From Diplonema papillatum (Eukaryota > Euglenozoa > Diplonemea > Diplonemida > Diplonemidae), in the NCBI GenBank assembly GCA_030068145.1, contig JAPJBO010000766.1:1-64000 (forward strand): a DNA stretch of 64,000 bases, read 5' to 3'. The position numbers and the translations under genes were made by a program. Below are positions 42,085-53,342 of this stretch, one piece after another. The stretch's first letter is position 1, and each line of letters starts with the position of its first letter. Below the pieces are notes generated by a model. That model had not been told where the DNA came from. It was given only the letters and a program-made list of their open reading frames with translations, and did not search any database.

Positions 42085-43080
42085 CCACTTAGCCTTTTTC
42101 TGGCGTTATAGTGCATTTTAGCCTTTTTCTGGCGTTATAGTGCATTTTAGGTCAATCTTTGAAAACCAACCCCCTTTTTTCAGCACATGATGACTTTGTG
42201 GGGTGTGGTTTTCTGTCTGCAGTGCATAATAGTGCCTTCTTGAGCCTTTTTGAGGCCTTTTCAGCCCCTTACAGGCCTCGGTCGCTCGGCGGGTCACAAG
42301 CACCCTGTGCAGCACCTGTGGTCCTGATCTTGTCGAAAACACCCCAATCTGGATCCAAAATCCACAGCAGTGCCCTCACCGGTGACTGGCGGGTGCCAAA
42401 CGTTGGTAAAACAGGCCAAAACCTCGAGTTTTATGGCCAGAGTCACTAAATAGCCGGCCAGATTCACTGAATAGCTGGTGGGATTCACTAAATAGCTGTC
42501 GGATTCACTAAATAGCTGGTCATATTCGCCAAATAGCCGGTCGTATTCACTAAATAGCTGGTCAGAATCACTACATAGATGGTCAGACTTACTGAAATTC
42601 CAGAAGAAAATGACAGAGTTTCCGCTCCACCACCAGATATACAGATGAAATGCCACTGGAAACAATGAACCGGTGTCTGAAGTGCGGTCATTTGTCCACC
42701 AGACAAGTGAAGGGGTGCAAGAGCTGGAGTAAACGGGATAGGAGGGATGGACGTACACTCGGGTGCATAAGGTGAACCCGCGACACCTCGCACACCTCCG
42801 CAACCGATTGCGACCGACAACGACACGCCTTTGTCAGCCCACCGAGCTGTCCAACGCGGCCACTCCTGCCACAGTCAAGTGACACTGTGCAAACACGAGT
42901 GCCCAGCACACACACACACCCAGTCACACCTGGTAGATTCAGGAACCGAGGAGCATGGCCAGGAGGGCAGGAACGTGGTCAGGAGTGCAGAACCGTGGTC
43001 AGGAGCGGGTGCGGGAGTACTGGACCGTGGTCAGAAGTGCAGGAATAATAAGTGCAGAACCGCAGGAACAGGGTGCTATC
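42085..43080. repeat. Cluster of short tandem repeats
   Basis: Two copies of a 32-bp TTAGCCTTTTTCTGGCGTTA unit (42087-42150), about seven copies of a GATTCACTAAATAGCTGGT unit (42440-42580), and a CAGGAACGTGGTCAGGAGTG array (42955-43050). No gene supported. Confidence 0.7.
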
Positions 43081-43299
43081 TGAAACAAGCAGCTATTTAG
43101 TAAGTGGCGCACCCCAAAAACATGAAATTTGCGTTTCACCTCTCTTTTAAGCCTCCTCAGTCGAAAACTAGGCCGGGAAATGATTTTCTTGTCCCCAGAG
43201 GACCCGTTAGAGGCCCCAGGCATGGGTGCATGCTGCCGGCTTAACTCAGTTTCATTTTTGTCGAAAAAAGTTTGCCCCCCCCTACCCCCCCCCCCGATA

Positions 43300-43600
43300 T
43301 TTTTGTTGTACGAGCACCTGCTTGGTAGGAAATGCTTGAGGAGACTGCCAGTTGCGATAGATCAAAGGAGTCCTTTGTAGGAAATGCTTGAGGAGACTGC
43401 CAGTCGCGATAGATCAAAGGAGTCTGTGGAAATGCTTGAGGAGACTGCCAGTCACGATAGATCAAAGGAGTCCTTTGTAGGAAATGCTTGAGGAGACTGC
43501 CAGTCGCGATATATCAAAGGAGTCCTTTGTAGGAAATGCTTGAGGAGACTGCCAGTCGCGATAGATCAGAGACCCTAAAACACCGAACCTCTAAACCACA
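43300..43600. repeat. 53-bp tandem repeat (five units) plus dispersed module
   Basis: Unit GGAAATGCTTGAGGAGACTG followed by CCAGTTGCGATAGATCAAAG. A single unit with the same left flank (GCACCTGCTT) lies in intron A (15370-15430). The array ends in GAGACCCTAAAACACCGAAC, a version of the dispersed intron-end module, so the two halves found at either end of intron A are here fused. Confidence 0.8.
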
Positions 43601-44325
43601 ATAAGCGCTATAAAGAAAAAGGCCGCACCGGGTCCAGGAACGTGACGGTCAACCACAGCTTGCAAGGCTTGAGTCGGAGGCAGCACAGTTCCACAACCCC
43701 GTCCGCTCTACCCTGTGGCTGACGTCTCGACGAGCTTATGTTCAGCGCAAGCGCCAAGCCCCAAGGTGCGCCACGCCTTGATGCTTTAGTTTGGGAAATC
43801 GGTAGCCGCTTGACCCGTAGGCCCGTGGCTCTGCAGTACCGCCGAACACGTGAAGCTTGGCTCCCGTGTAGCAGGCTTTCCCTGGCACCCTAGTGCGCGC
43901 AAACAAAGAAAGCGGCATACGAATCTTTTTTGGCTTTGGCGTATCCAAGCGCTCTAGACCTTTTACTGCATGGGTGGGTTCTTCTTGGCCGCATCTGAGA
44001 GAGATTATGGTAGGGTGCACTACAGATCAATGGAGCAAAGCAGAAAAAGTGAGAAAGGCCGCTGCTGCTGATCTCTCGAACTTTGGCTTCACGGTGGCTA
44101 AGAAAAGGGATCAAAGCTGTCCGCCAGAGAGACGTATCCTTGTAAGAATCTGTCTTTGGCCAGTATGTAGATGGAACCGTTTACATCGTCGCAAGAGGGT
44201 CCCGGCAGCCGCGATTTAGGGGTGTGGAAACTGCTTTTTCACCACACTACCACAAAACCACGATAAACGCAAAAAAAAAAAAAAGGTTGCCAAAGGGGCT
44301 GTGGTGGGTTGCACACCTACAGAAG
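43601..44325. other. Intergenic stretch upstream of the DUF3431-like gene
   Basis: No protein gene. 43780-43830 resembles 22905-22940 (shared GGGAAATCGGTAGC). A run of As (44270-44284) and an acceptor-like CACACCTACAG (44322) lie just before the ATG at 44326; such an AG close to the start could be a cis or trans splice acceptor. Confidence 0.4.
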
Positions 44326-47037
44326 ATGCGGAAGGAACTCCTCCTGTGCATTCTCGTCGCGGCCGCGGTATTTTTTACAAATCATGAATGGAGGAAGCTG
44401 ACCGGCCGCCGCGAGTCGAGTATCCACTCCGCTCCCTCGGCTCGTACGACGGAGGCCGTGCAGCAACAGTTGTCACCTTCAACGCCCAACACCACCAAAG
44501 AAGCGGCCGCCGAGGATCAGGATCTCGCCCCGCTCAGTTTGACCCCTAACATCACGGATGTAGAGGCCGTCCCCGCCCGTACTTTCACAGAGGAGGAGCG
44601 GCAGGCGCAAGACGCGCGGGCGCAGAGGATCCGCGCCGTCAACAGCAAACGGTGGGCCGAAGCGAACGCTGGCGCCGTTAAACGCGCCCAAGCCACCAAA
44701 AAGCCAGCTCTTGTTGCAGAAAAGTCGCCATCGGGTTCATGGCGCTGGAAGAGCTTCGTCGACAAGGCCGCCGTGCAACATCCCTCTAATCGTTCGTATG
44801 AACAAACTGCCATCAGCGGACCAGTGACCTCCAAACGCGCTGCTCTCATTGTTCGAGGTTCCCCTGGACCTTTCTTCGATTTTGCCAGTTATGGATTCAC
44901 AGAGTACACGGCTGGTTCGAATGCATGCAACCCGGGCGGAGCACAGAACGACCGACCCGGGAATTGTAAAGAGCAGTTCGGGTACACTACGTATCTGGCA
45001 GACTACGACGGGACCCACCCAGTGCCTGGTTTCGTCGTTTTCTTGTCCGATATTATGATTCAGGCCCCCGCGGCCAGCACCCGCGTGGTCGAGGTCATCG
45101 AAAGAGGTCTGGCCCTGGCCCGTGAAACGAAGCAACTCGTTTCCCTGACGCGGCACGAAACTTCACCCTTTCGCGCAGACGTCATTTCCACGTGGAACCA
45201 GATTTTTGCCGACGTCCCGGCCGTCCACGTGTCTGCCAAACCGGACCAGCCTTGTTTGACGCATTTCATCGTCCCGAGGGAGGCCATCCTCAACGTTTCG
45301 GACCCGCAGGCCCCGCAATACAGAGAGATGTTCTTCACCCGCCTGAGGATGTTCCAGCAGTACGATGGCCGAAGCCGCGCCGCGTTTTTCCGGCAGGTTT
45401 ACTCCGAGATGTTCAACGGGGTGCACCCGGTGCGCAGCATCATGGACGAGCCGGGGTTCAAAAAGTACTCGGACCTGTTCCCGGTTGCGACGTGCGTCCC
45501 CGGAGACAGCCCTGTCGGGTATTCCGAAAGATCCCTGATCCCCTCTTCCGCACCTCCCGTGATTTACGCCGAGAATTCCTTCGGGCGTTGGTGCTACCGT
45601 AATGACACGATCCCCCGCGATCGCACTGTCGTCGTCTTTGGGGGAGCCGTGGAGGACATGGGGTACGACTTGGTGCAACATGGACACATCTTGTGGCTTT
45701 ACAATACGCAGTGCTCGGCCGGTGGGATGTATTGCAGGGAGAACTACGGGGCGTATTCGTACTTGTCAGACGCCGACCCGAAGAAGCCTCTTTCGCCGTA
45801 CGTTGCTGTCCTCCACGGGCACAACCACTCAGCCTGGCACCATCGCGGAATCCCGTTGCAAGAGTTGTTGCCTGGTGCGTTCGCTTGCGCCAGGAAGTCG
45901 CAGAGGTACTCGCCGTTGTACCCTGTGAGTTTGTGGAAGGAAACGAGCATCTTCGCAACCGCTCAGTGGAACAGGATTGCCGGCTGGTTCAGGACGGTGG
46001 ACACGAACCAACCGGTGTTCTCTTTTTACTGCTGCGCGCAGTACGTGATCCCTGCGGCGAAAATTTTGGCGAACCCGACGAAGCTGTACACCGACCTTCT
46101 GGACGCAGTGGTGGACGGGCGCTTCGACGGATTCCACGCCGAGTTCACGACACACTTGTTGTACAACGAATCGTCTGCTGTGGACCCAGCGGAGGACATA
46201 TGCAGCCCGCCGCTCGCGCCCGAGTTTAATGACCTCGTCGTATCACCGGGCAACCCCAATCCTACACCGGTGCCTGCCGATCAGCTACGTACGAACAGAG
46301 TGGCGGTCTGGTACCACGCACCTCCCAGCACCACCCAAAACGTCCCACCCACACCAGCCGCCGGGTATCCAACCCCAGCGGACCCGCGCAACGTCGAAAT
46401 TGTTATCGGCGGTGACTACCCCAGCGCCGCCCCGGAAAAGACGCTCGCGACGGCAGCCCTCACGAAGCACTTCTCCGCGCTCGGCAACAGTATCTGGATC
46501 CGTCGGCCGCTGCCGGGACACTCCATGGGGGCTCGCACGGAGGCGAAAGGCTACACAACGTACCTTGCGCACGATTTCGATAGGAAGCCGTTCGCCGTGT
46601 TTCTGCACGGCGATGAAACGAAGGTTCGAGAGCTGCAAGCCGCGGTCGCCGCTGCCCTGTCAGCCGCGAGCGCTTCCGACTCTGGATTCGCATTCATCGA
46701 CTATCACCAACCAGGCGACCAGAAGATCCCGGCAGCCGTCAACGAACGACTGCGGGTGTGTAAAGAGCTCAACAAAGCTTACACCGGGCACATGGCTGGC
46801 GCCGGCAGAAATCGCTGCGGTCAGGCCGGCTGGGTGTTCCCCGAATTCGACCCCACGAACCTGCAGGCGTCCTTCGGAACCCGCTTCGTGCTGAAGACCT
46901 CGAAGATGCGCCACAAACTCTGCATGGCAGCCCCGTCGCACTTTCTCGAAGCCAACCACGACGGCTCTCACACCTACAAGATGGGGTACTTTTGGAAGCG
47001 GTTATTTGTCCCGAACCGACCGTCGGCTCGGCCGTGA
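44326..47037 (+). CDS. Type II membrane protein with three DUF3431-like repeats
   Basis: I start at the first ATG (44326): MRKELLLCILVAAAVFFTNH, a short basic tail and one membrane segment, giving 903 aa with a lumenal or extracellular bulk. A stalk (30-170) precedes three repeats. R1 (about 175-400) has FGYTTYLADYD...GFVVFLSD and CLTHFIVPREAIL. R2 (about 425-655) has ILWLYNTQ, YGAYSYLSDAD...YVAVLHGHNHSAWHH and FSFYCCAQYVIPAAKILANP. R3 (about 685-900) has KGYTTYLAHDFDRKPFAVFL and HGDE. 'tY......Y..FlHg...sWH' followed by 'CAQF.V....I...P...Y' is the DUF3431 pattern, common in fungal and protist Golgi-type proteins suspected to act on glycans. R2 keeps the pattern best. The enzymatic role is unproven. 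Confidence 0.65.
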   Translation: MRKELLLCILVAAAVFFTNHEWRKLTGRRESSIHSAPSARTTEAVQQQLSPSTPNTTKEAAAEDQDLAPLSLTPNITDVEAVPARTFTEEERQAQDARAQRIRAVNSKRWAEANAGAVKRAQATKKPALVAEKSPSGSWRWKSFVDKAAVQHPSNRSYEQTAISGPVTSKRAALIVRGSPGPFFDFASYGFTEYTAGSNACNPGGAQNDRPGNCKEQFGYTTYLADYDGTHPVPGFVVFLSDIMIQAPAASTRVVEVIERGLALARETKQLVSLTRHETSPFRADVISTWNQIFADVPAVHVSAKPDQPCLTHFIVPREAILNVSDPQAPQYREMFFTRLRMFQQYDGRSRAAFFRQVYSEMFNGVHPVRSIMDEPGFKKYSDLFPVATCVPGDSPVGYSERSLIPSSAPPVIYAENSFGRWCYRNDTIPRDRTVVVFGGAVEDMGYDLVQHGHILWLYNTQCSAGGMYCRENYGAYSYLSDADPKKPLSPYVAVLHGHNHSAWHHRGIPLQELLPGAFACARKSQRYSPLYPVSLWKETSIFATAQWNRIAGWFRTVDTNQPVFSFYCCAQYVIPAAKILANPTKLYTDLLDAVVDGRFDGFHAEFTTHLLYNESSAVDPAEDICSPPLAPEFNDLVVSPGNPNPTPVPADQLRTNRVAVWYHAPPSTTQNVPPTPAAGYPTPADPRNVEIVIGGDYPSAAPEKTLATAALTKHFSALGNSIWIRRPLPGHSMGARTEAKGYTTYLAHDFDRKPFAVFLHGDETKVRELQAAVAAALSAASASDSGFAFIDYHQPGDQKIPAAVNERLRVCKELNKAYTGHMAGAGRNRCGQAGWVFPEFDPTNLQASFGTRFVLKTSKMRHKLCMAAPSHFLEANHDGSHTYKMGYFWKRLFVPNRPSARP

Positions 47038-47597
47038 ACCCCTCACGAAGTACTTCTCCGCGCTCGGCAACAGTATCTGGATCCGTCGGCCACTGCCGGG
47101 GGTACTCCGGGGCTCGCACGGAGGCGAAAGGCTACACAACGTACCTTGCGCACGATTTCGTTACGAAGCCGTTCGCCGTGTTTGTGCACGGGAATGAACC
47201 GAGTATTCCAGAGCTGCAAGCCGCGGTCGATGGTCGCGAACGCTTCCGATTCTGGATTCGCACTCATCGACTATCGATCAACCAGGCGACCAGACAATCC
47301 CGGCAGCCGAAGATGAACGAGCGCAGGTCTGTAAAGACCTGAACCGGATGTATATCGGGCAACTCTGTGGTGCCGGCAGAAATCGCTGCGGCCAGGCTGG
47401 CTTGGAGTTCCCATTGTACGACCCCACGAATCTGGAAGCTTGTTTTGGGACCCGTTTCGTGCTGAAGACGTCAAAGATGCGCCATGGGTAGCCACATCGC
47501 ATGCGCTTGAACCGGACCACGCCAGTCAGTGTTACACGATGGCGTATCTTTGGAAGCGGTTATTCGTCCCGAACACACCGGCGGCTCTGCCATAGAG
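47038..47597 (+). pseudogene. Decayed tandem copy of the C-terminal repeat (R3)
   Basis: Starts directly after the stop of the full gene and repeats its last 180 codons (ACGAAGTACTTCTCCGCGCT, GGCTACACAACGTACCTTGC, ...) with frameshifts at several points. It ends AAGCGGTTATTCGTCCCGAA with its own stop near 47595. Many changes make a functional product unlikely. Confidence 0.85.
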
Positions 47598-48335
47598 TCC
47601 GCTTTGGTGCAGGATCTTTCAAACCCTTCCAGCCGATAGCCGAAATAGCTATCTATCGAAATGAAAAAAAGGCTGCCAGGGCAGCGAGCGAGAGACGAGG
47701 AGAACTGCTGGCAACTTTTCTGCGACGCACCCCGGAGACGCGGCGACACGTATCGAACGAAGCTATCAGCGCAACGTAGCTGGTGCCTTCGAGTGGAGCT
47801 ACCATGCAGCCGGTATTGTGTTGGGCATTGCAGTTGGACATCGCAGCACTGCGGGTTTTGTTCAATGAGAGGAAGGGAATGAAGACAACCGAATGGCAAC
47901 TTACGATGCGGCGACACCCCAGGGGTACCCGCTGCGGTAGTGCGGTACCAGGTAGTCGGCAGCCAGGAAATGCTGAACACGTTTATGACAGCCAACGACG
48001 CGGCTCATCACCAGGCCTATTCCGAACTCGCTGTCTAAAAGCGCTCTACACTGCCTTTGCAGGACGTGTTGCCTGGTCATTGAGGGTCGCGTGCCACCAA
48101 ACTGGTCGTTCCTCGGGATCGACGCTAACAGACAAAGTCTTCTACGTTCGAAGGCTCCCTGGCCAAGGATGGTACCAACCCATCCACCGAATAGCGAAAA
48201 AAACCTCAACTCTGAAAACGTTCGAACGAAGTTATTGCAGAAATGTCGAAATAATGATGGGAAACTTGCAGATCTATGCGCAGAAACCTGCAACTTCTTG
48301 TGACATGCATGCGAGTCGATGCCAAACCCCCCCCT
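47598..48335. other. Intergenic stretch, no gene recognised
   Basis: Overlapping short ORFs on both strands without protein-like features. Confidence 0.35.
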
Positions 48336-48339
48336 TGTC

Positions 48340-48912
48340 GATGAGTGCGCTACGCAGAGCTGTGGCCCTTTGCAGACCTGTTTTGACCCGGATACGGATG
48401 CATGCAACTGCCCTGCCCCATAAGTCGGCGCAGCTACGGGCTCTGCCGCAACGTGCACGTTGGATGAGTGCACTACGCAGAGCTGTGGCCCGTCACAGGA
48501 CTGCTTAGACCCGGATACGGATCCAAGTTCTACAGGCGACTGGACGTGCTCCTGCCGGCCGAAGCTCGCTGCGACCGTCTTCAATAACGCGACGTTTGTA
48601 GGCGCGACCCGAGGATCCGCCTTGCCAGACTCGTTATCGGGTGGCCCAGCGGGCAAAGGCGACGCGGGTTCACAGTCGGTTTTGGCCTGGCCAGGAATTG
48701 CCGCAGGTCTCGTCGTAACGGCGGGCATAGTTGCCTTAGCCTCCTCCAGGCGGTATTCGGTCCAGTGCACTGAACCCGTTGCGACGGCACACGATTCCGT
48801 GCCAGAATTCATGTCCAGCGGAGACGGGCAAGAGTCTTTGGCTTACACCTTCGCCACTGGCAGCTCTGCGAACCGAAGAATTAGAAAGGGTGAAATGTTT
48901 CCAACGAAATGA
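48340..48912 (+). pseudogene. EGF-like/transmembrane protein fragment interrupted by TAA
   Basis: Two EGF-like units in the same frame, 123 bp apart: DECATQSCGPLQTCFDPDTD and DECTTQSCGPSQDCLDPDTD, the second continuing SSTGDWTCSC. A TAA at 48421-48423 lies between them. After the second unit come an Asn/Ser linker, a membrane helix (VLAWPGIAAGLVVTAGIVAL) and a 50-residue cytosolic tail ending GEMFPTK. This is the C-terminal end of a type I surface protein whose upstream EGF array is missing. From the second unit (48460) onward the frame is intact. Confidence 0.55.
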
Positions 48913-48913
48913 A

Positions 48914-49530
48914 AATGGCTCACTGAAGAATTCTGCAACCTGGAACGAGTAGCCAGCCTCGTTGCAGTCACCACCATCGCCGCAGCAGTAGCAGCCAAAA
49001 CGAAGCGGAAACACCCACAGCAACTTCGCAAATACACGACAAGGAACTCTTGCTTCCTGCAAGCGTCGCTAAACCTCATAAGCAGCGACACACTTGTCAA
49101 ATCAAGTACGCAAGTACACAACACCAAACAGGCCCATACCCAAGACGTGAACGCATGGATAAGCGGCAGGAAAACCCAGAACGTCGTCCAAAGACTCTTC
49201 GAGCACATGGACACGCACCTCGGCGACGGAGAACAACACGACCTAGAAGAAGCCTTGCTTCAACTACTCGCTGCGATAGCAAACGAAACCGAAGAACACC
49301 GCACGTGCCAACCAAACTGCAGCGACGCCTTCAACGAATTGATACACCTACAGACGACAACAATCCATTGCCAACAACGGCGGTTACGTCAAAACAGAAG
49401 ACCAGCCCTACAGCATGACAATCCTCGCAATACAGGCCAACACCGCTCAAGGATGTCTGGACAGCTTCCGCAAGAAAAGCACCCCCAAAGATCGCCGGTC
49501 TGGTGCAGTGGTCTCCTGGGAGAGCCTATT
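48914..49530 (+). pseudogene. Possible 5' part of a LINE (ORF1 tail and start of ORF2)
   Basis: An open frame without its own ATG reads WLTEEFCNLERVASLVAVTT, KTRKHPQQ-type basic text, and LFEHMDTHLGDGEQHDLEEA followed by LLQLLAAIANETEEH to about 49450. In another frame, from 49418, MTILAIQANTAQGCLDSFRK resembles the first strand and helix of an apurinic-type (EEP) endonuclease, where LINE ORF2 proteins begin. The frame is lost after about 36 codons. Confidence 0.3.
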
Positions 49531-50420
49531 CTCTCACACATGGTGGCTACCCCATCGTACTACGCATGAGCCCCGCGTGCTCGTGCTCCCGTATCCTTTT
49601 TTTTTTCGGGAGGGCAAAGAGGGAAGCGAGGGGGTAATATTGCATCATCCTGTGTAAAGTCATCTGCACCATGATCGACGGAATTCGCTCTAAGTACGGA
49701 GTCAAGTCTCGTCTGTATACGCGATGCGGTTTACCGAAGCCATCGAGCGCCACGGCCAGGGATGGATATGTTTGCTCGCTGATCGATGCTACGGCAGTTC
49801 CGCAAACCCACTATGCAGCCCGAGTTCAGCACCGCACATCTACGCACAAGGCAACCCATGAGAGCCTAATGCCTGCCGAGCGCCTGCTCCGTTGCGGTGT
49901 TTGCTTTCTGACCACTGCGTTCCACGTCTGGGTCCTTGCGCTAAGTTCGCGCCTTCTGCGGGTATACAGACTTGATCACGACTTTTGGAAACGAAGCTTG
50001 CTCTTGAGATCCGGTGTGGAGGGTCATCGTTCCCTGACAAAACCCACTCATGCAGCCTGAGTTCAGCCCCGCGCATCTACGCTCACAAGGCAACCCGTGA
50101 TCACTTCGGTGTGAGGGATCAGTCCTGACCGAGCCTAATGCCTGCCGGGCTGCTCCGTTGCGGTGTTTTGAAAACCTTATAACTTTGTGCTCAGCGGTCT
50201 TACGAATCATGTTCCACGTCCTGTGATTCGTACTTTCAAAACTTAATCCATGAAACATGTTCGACCTCCTGTAATTTCGTGTGGACAGGTTCTGCATCTG
50301 TTCATTGGGTAACTAATTATGTTCCCGTTTTTCCCACGTTCACGTCTTGGGTGCATGGGCCTGTTTGGTGTTGTGGACAGTCGGTGTACTTGCGTGCTTG
50401 ATTTGACAAGTGTCGCTGCT
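49531..50420. other. Intergenic stretch, no gene seen
   Basis: A partial repeat is visible: GCCTAATGCCTGCCGAGCGC (49865) echoes GCCTAATGCCTGCCGGGCTG (50135), and ACCCACTCATGCAGCCTGAG (50043) echoes ACCCACTATGCAGCCCGAG (49807). No coding gene supported. Confidence 0.4.
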
Positions 50421-53262
50421 ACACGGTGCAGTAGTAAACTTGTAAAATGACCCTTTTACTAGTAAATTTACTAGTAAAAACTTTTACTAGTAAAATTTAC
50501 AGTTTTACTAGTAAAATTTACAAGTGCACTAGTAAATTTTACTAGTGCACTTGTAAAAATTACAAGTGAATTCAGGTGTTTTTCAGTCCAAAACAGTGAT
50601 TTATAGGGGGTTTTGCGTGAAAAATTGCGAGATCGAAAACTGGGGAGGTTTGGTCGATGTGCACTACCCCTCGGACTGAGTTGGGCAGGGTTGTTGGGGG
50701 CCTTGATGGGAATCATCTCCCCTGATAGACAGCGGCGCCGTTGAAAAAGGATGAGAGGAGCAGCGCGCACCCAACTGGAACTGTACGCACTGTCCAGCCC
50801 CTTTACCCTGAGACTTTTGTTGAGCTAGTTGACAGCTGCCGAGGAAAAGCGTCTACAAAATGAGAAGAAACGGAGGCAAGAGAGACGCACTGTGAGTGGT
50901 GTCGTGCCAAATTCACAACAGTGAAACACACTCTACAATAGCGACGTGAGCGGGGAGCGGGGAACCCTGGGCAGAAGCGGCCGCCTGACTGTTGCGAATA
51001 CTTCCAGTCGGTCCGAGCATGCCTACCATTTCCCGACACGCTTCGGCACGGAGGCTTTGCCCAAGCAGGGATCTTGACATTGTTGTTGCCGCAGTGAGGA
51101 GTTCCACACAGCCCATCAATGTAACACTCGGGCTCGACCATAATAGTCAGAATTTGTGAGGTTTCGTAAACATGAAAAAGCGGACGAGGCAGCAGGAAGA
51201 GTGCTAAACGGACGAAGCGTCTTTGATGTGGATCAATATGTATGCGCCCAAGATGCCGCCGGCCTAGTGCAGATGGAAGAGATCGGCAGGTTTGCACGGG
51301 GGACCCTCGAGCATCAGAGAGCGACTAAACGCGCCACAGAGCAGCATCAACGGCAAGACGCTGCACCAACTCCGGAGGTCCAGCGGAGCAGTGCGCTAGT
51401 GAGGCAATCGATTCTACAAAACGGCACAACGGAGATATGTGGTTTAGGAGGGTGCAACGAAAAGGCCACCTCTCAACACATTCTGACAGGGGGCGACACA
51501 GCGCACCTTAGATGGTTCAGCCGGAGGCGGACCAAAGGCCGGTGTTCGGGCACCCGAATGCAGGCCCTGGACGCCTATGCGAAGGGAACCACGCGGTAAT
51601 CCGGAGTGTGGCTCTACGCGTGCCAGCTGCCCGGGAGACAAGTGCGCTGAATGGGCAACATGGGCCCTACAAGCATAGGAAGAAGGTGAGAACGCAAGCA
51701 CGGCAGCGGCAGCAACACCCCAATAATCAACGACAATAAAATGAAGCAGTAGGCACACCGCGTTCGTTCCCAACACCCCGACCCGACCAAAGCAACCGCC
51801 AAACCCCAAGAAGTACTAATCTCACGGCAACAGCCCAAACAACTTCCCCTAGAACCTCGTGTGACAAGAATCCTTCAGCCCTCGAAACCCCCCGTGGATC
51901 TTCCATACCATAAGCAGAAGAAAGTTGGACCGGAAATATGTTGGACCGAAAATATATTGGACCGGACAAAGGTTGGACCGCGGACGACCAAAACAATTGG
52001 ACCATTTTGTCCGGTCCAACATATTTCCGCCCAGGCACGTATCCACTTAGGCGGGGTTGGGTCGATGGGCATGAGGTAAAAAATGTCCCGTGACAAATGG
52101 GTAGTCAGGCGCGAGAGATGCGTTGCGTTTCTTCTTGAGCGTACCAAGATCATCGTTTATTGGCGGCTCATACTTTTTCCTTCACTGTCAGCCACACAAC
52201 CTCAAGCCATCTCGATTTTTGCGTTTGCACTCTACCAAAGCAATGGGACAGACGGTGGACGCATCTTGGTCCACCCTCGGCACTGACCAACCGCAACCGG
52301 TCGCGATCAAACATCCTTCCGCGCAAGGAAGATCTTGTGATTCCACCACAGGGCCATGGCGACCAATGACCATGGCCAGGGTGCTTCGTTGCGAGTTGCT
52401 GGAGGGAACTCAGCGGGTTACGCAGCGCCGCGCAGTGTTCGGGAACTCCTGGCGGCGGACCCATGCGCGACTACGGAGTGGAGCGAGTGCTGGCCAGCCG
52501 CAAAACTGCACCAAGTACACAGAACCCCCCGAAAAAAAGTGGCCGGACAAAAGTTGGACCACCAGAGCCCAAAATAGGTGAGTTGGACCATTTTGTCCGG
52601 TCCAACTTATTTCCGTTTACGGTATTTGCCCTTCAGAGTTGACCGCACTGTTGCCCACGACTCAGTCCAAAAAATGGATGCCAAGCCTGTCCGGCACAAG
52701 ACGCACGCAGGCAGAGATATTCGTAACCTCCTGGGCCAAAAGCAAGATACCAGAGCGTCTTTTGCCGTGCAACTCTATTTCTGGTACCAGGACGTACCTG
52801 TGCACGACTCTGCTCTGAGAGGACAAGAACGCCTCCTCCTTCGCGCTCCGTCTCTTCCGATGTTATTGTCCCGTGTTCCCACCGCATCGAGCCACAGGGG
52901 GGTCGTGTTCGAGTGTTCACGTTTGCCTTGGAGTGGGGGAAATCTGGATTGACGCGGTCTGCCTACGCGCGGGGCTCTCAAGCACTGGGTTGTCACTTTG
53001 CTCTGCTCTCCCAGCCCCATTTTGACGAGTTAGGTGAAAAAGAAGCCGGTTCTTCTGAATGTGTGCTTCACTTGCCACAGTTTCTTCTTGTTTCACCCCA
53101 AAACACCTGCCAAAACACCTGAAATCGCTTGTAAATTTTACAAGTGCACTTGTAAATTTTACAAGTGCACTTGTAAAATTTACTAGTGGCACTTGTAAAC
53201 CATTTTCACTTGTAAAACCACTAGTAAATTTACTAGTGAAAGCCTTTACTACTGCACCGTGT
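50421..53262. mobile_element. 2.84-kb DNA transposon with 18-bp inverted termini and subterminal palindromes
   Basis: Termini ACACGGTGCAGTAGTAAA (50421-50438) and TTTACTACTGCACCGTGT (53245-53262) are perfect inverted repeats. Inside each end lies about 100 bp of ACTAGTAAA/ACTTGTAAA/GTGCACTTGTAAA motifs in both orientations (50440-50570, 53125-53240). Dense subterminal motifs of this type bind transposase in CACTA and hAT elements. No clear target duplication is visible (TGCT left, GGCC right). Internal ORFs of at most about 150 codons show no transposase motif, so it is probably non-autonomous. Confidence 0.75.
51915..52620. repeat. GTTGGACCGGACAAAATGG palindrome clusters nested in the transposon
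   Basis: At 51920-52030 and again at 52540-52615, AAGTTGGACCGGA and CCATTTTGTCCGGTCCAAC-type motifs face each other. The pair encloses about 500 bp, suggesting a second, smaller element nested within the larger one. Confidence 0.6.
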
Positions 53263-53342
53263 GGCCGGGGTGGGTGGGTACCCCCCCCCTAATACTGGTC
53301 CAATTTTGGTCCAATTTTGGTCCAATTTTGGTCCAATTCTGG

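Noticed and set aside
48421-48423. Variant genetic code with TAA as sense
   Set aside because: Other genes in the window end in TAA, TAG and TGA and have no internal TAA; one case is better explained by mutation or fragmentation.
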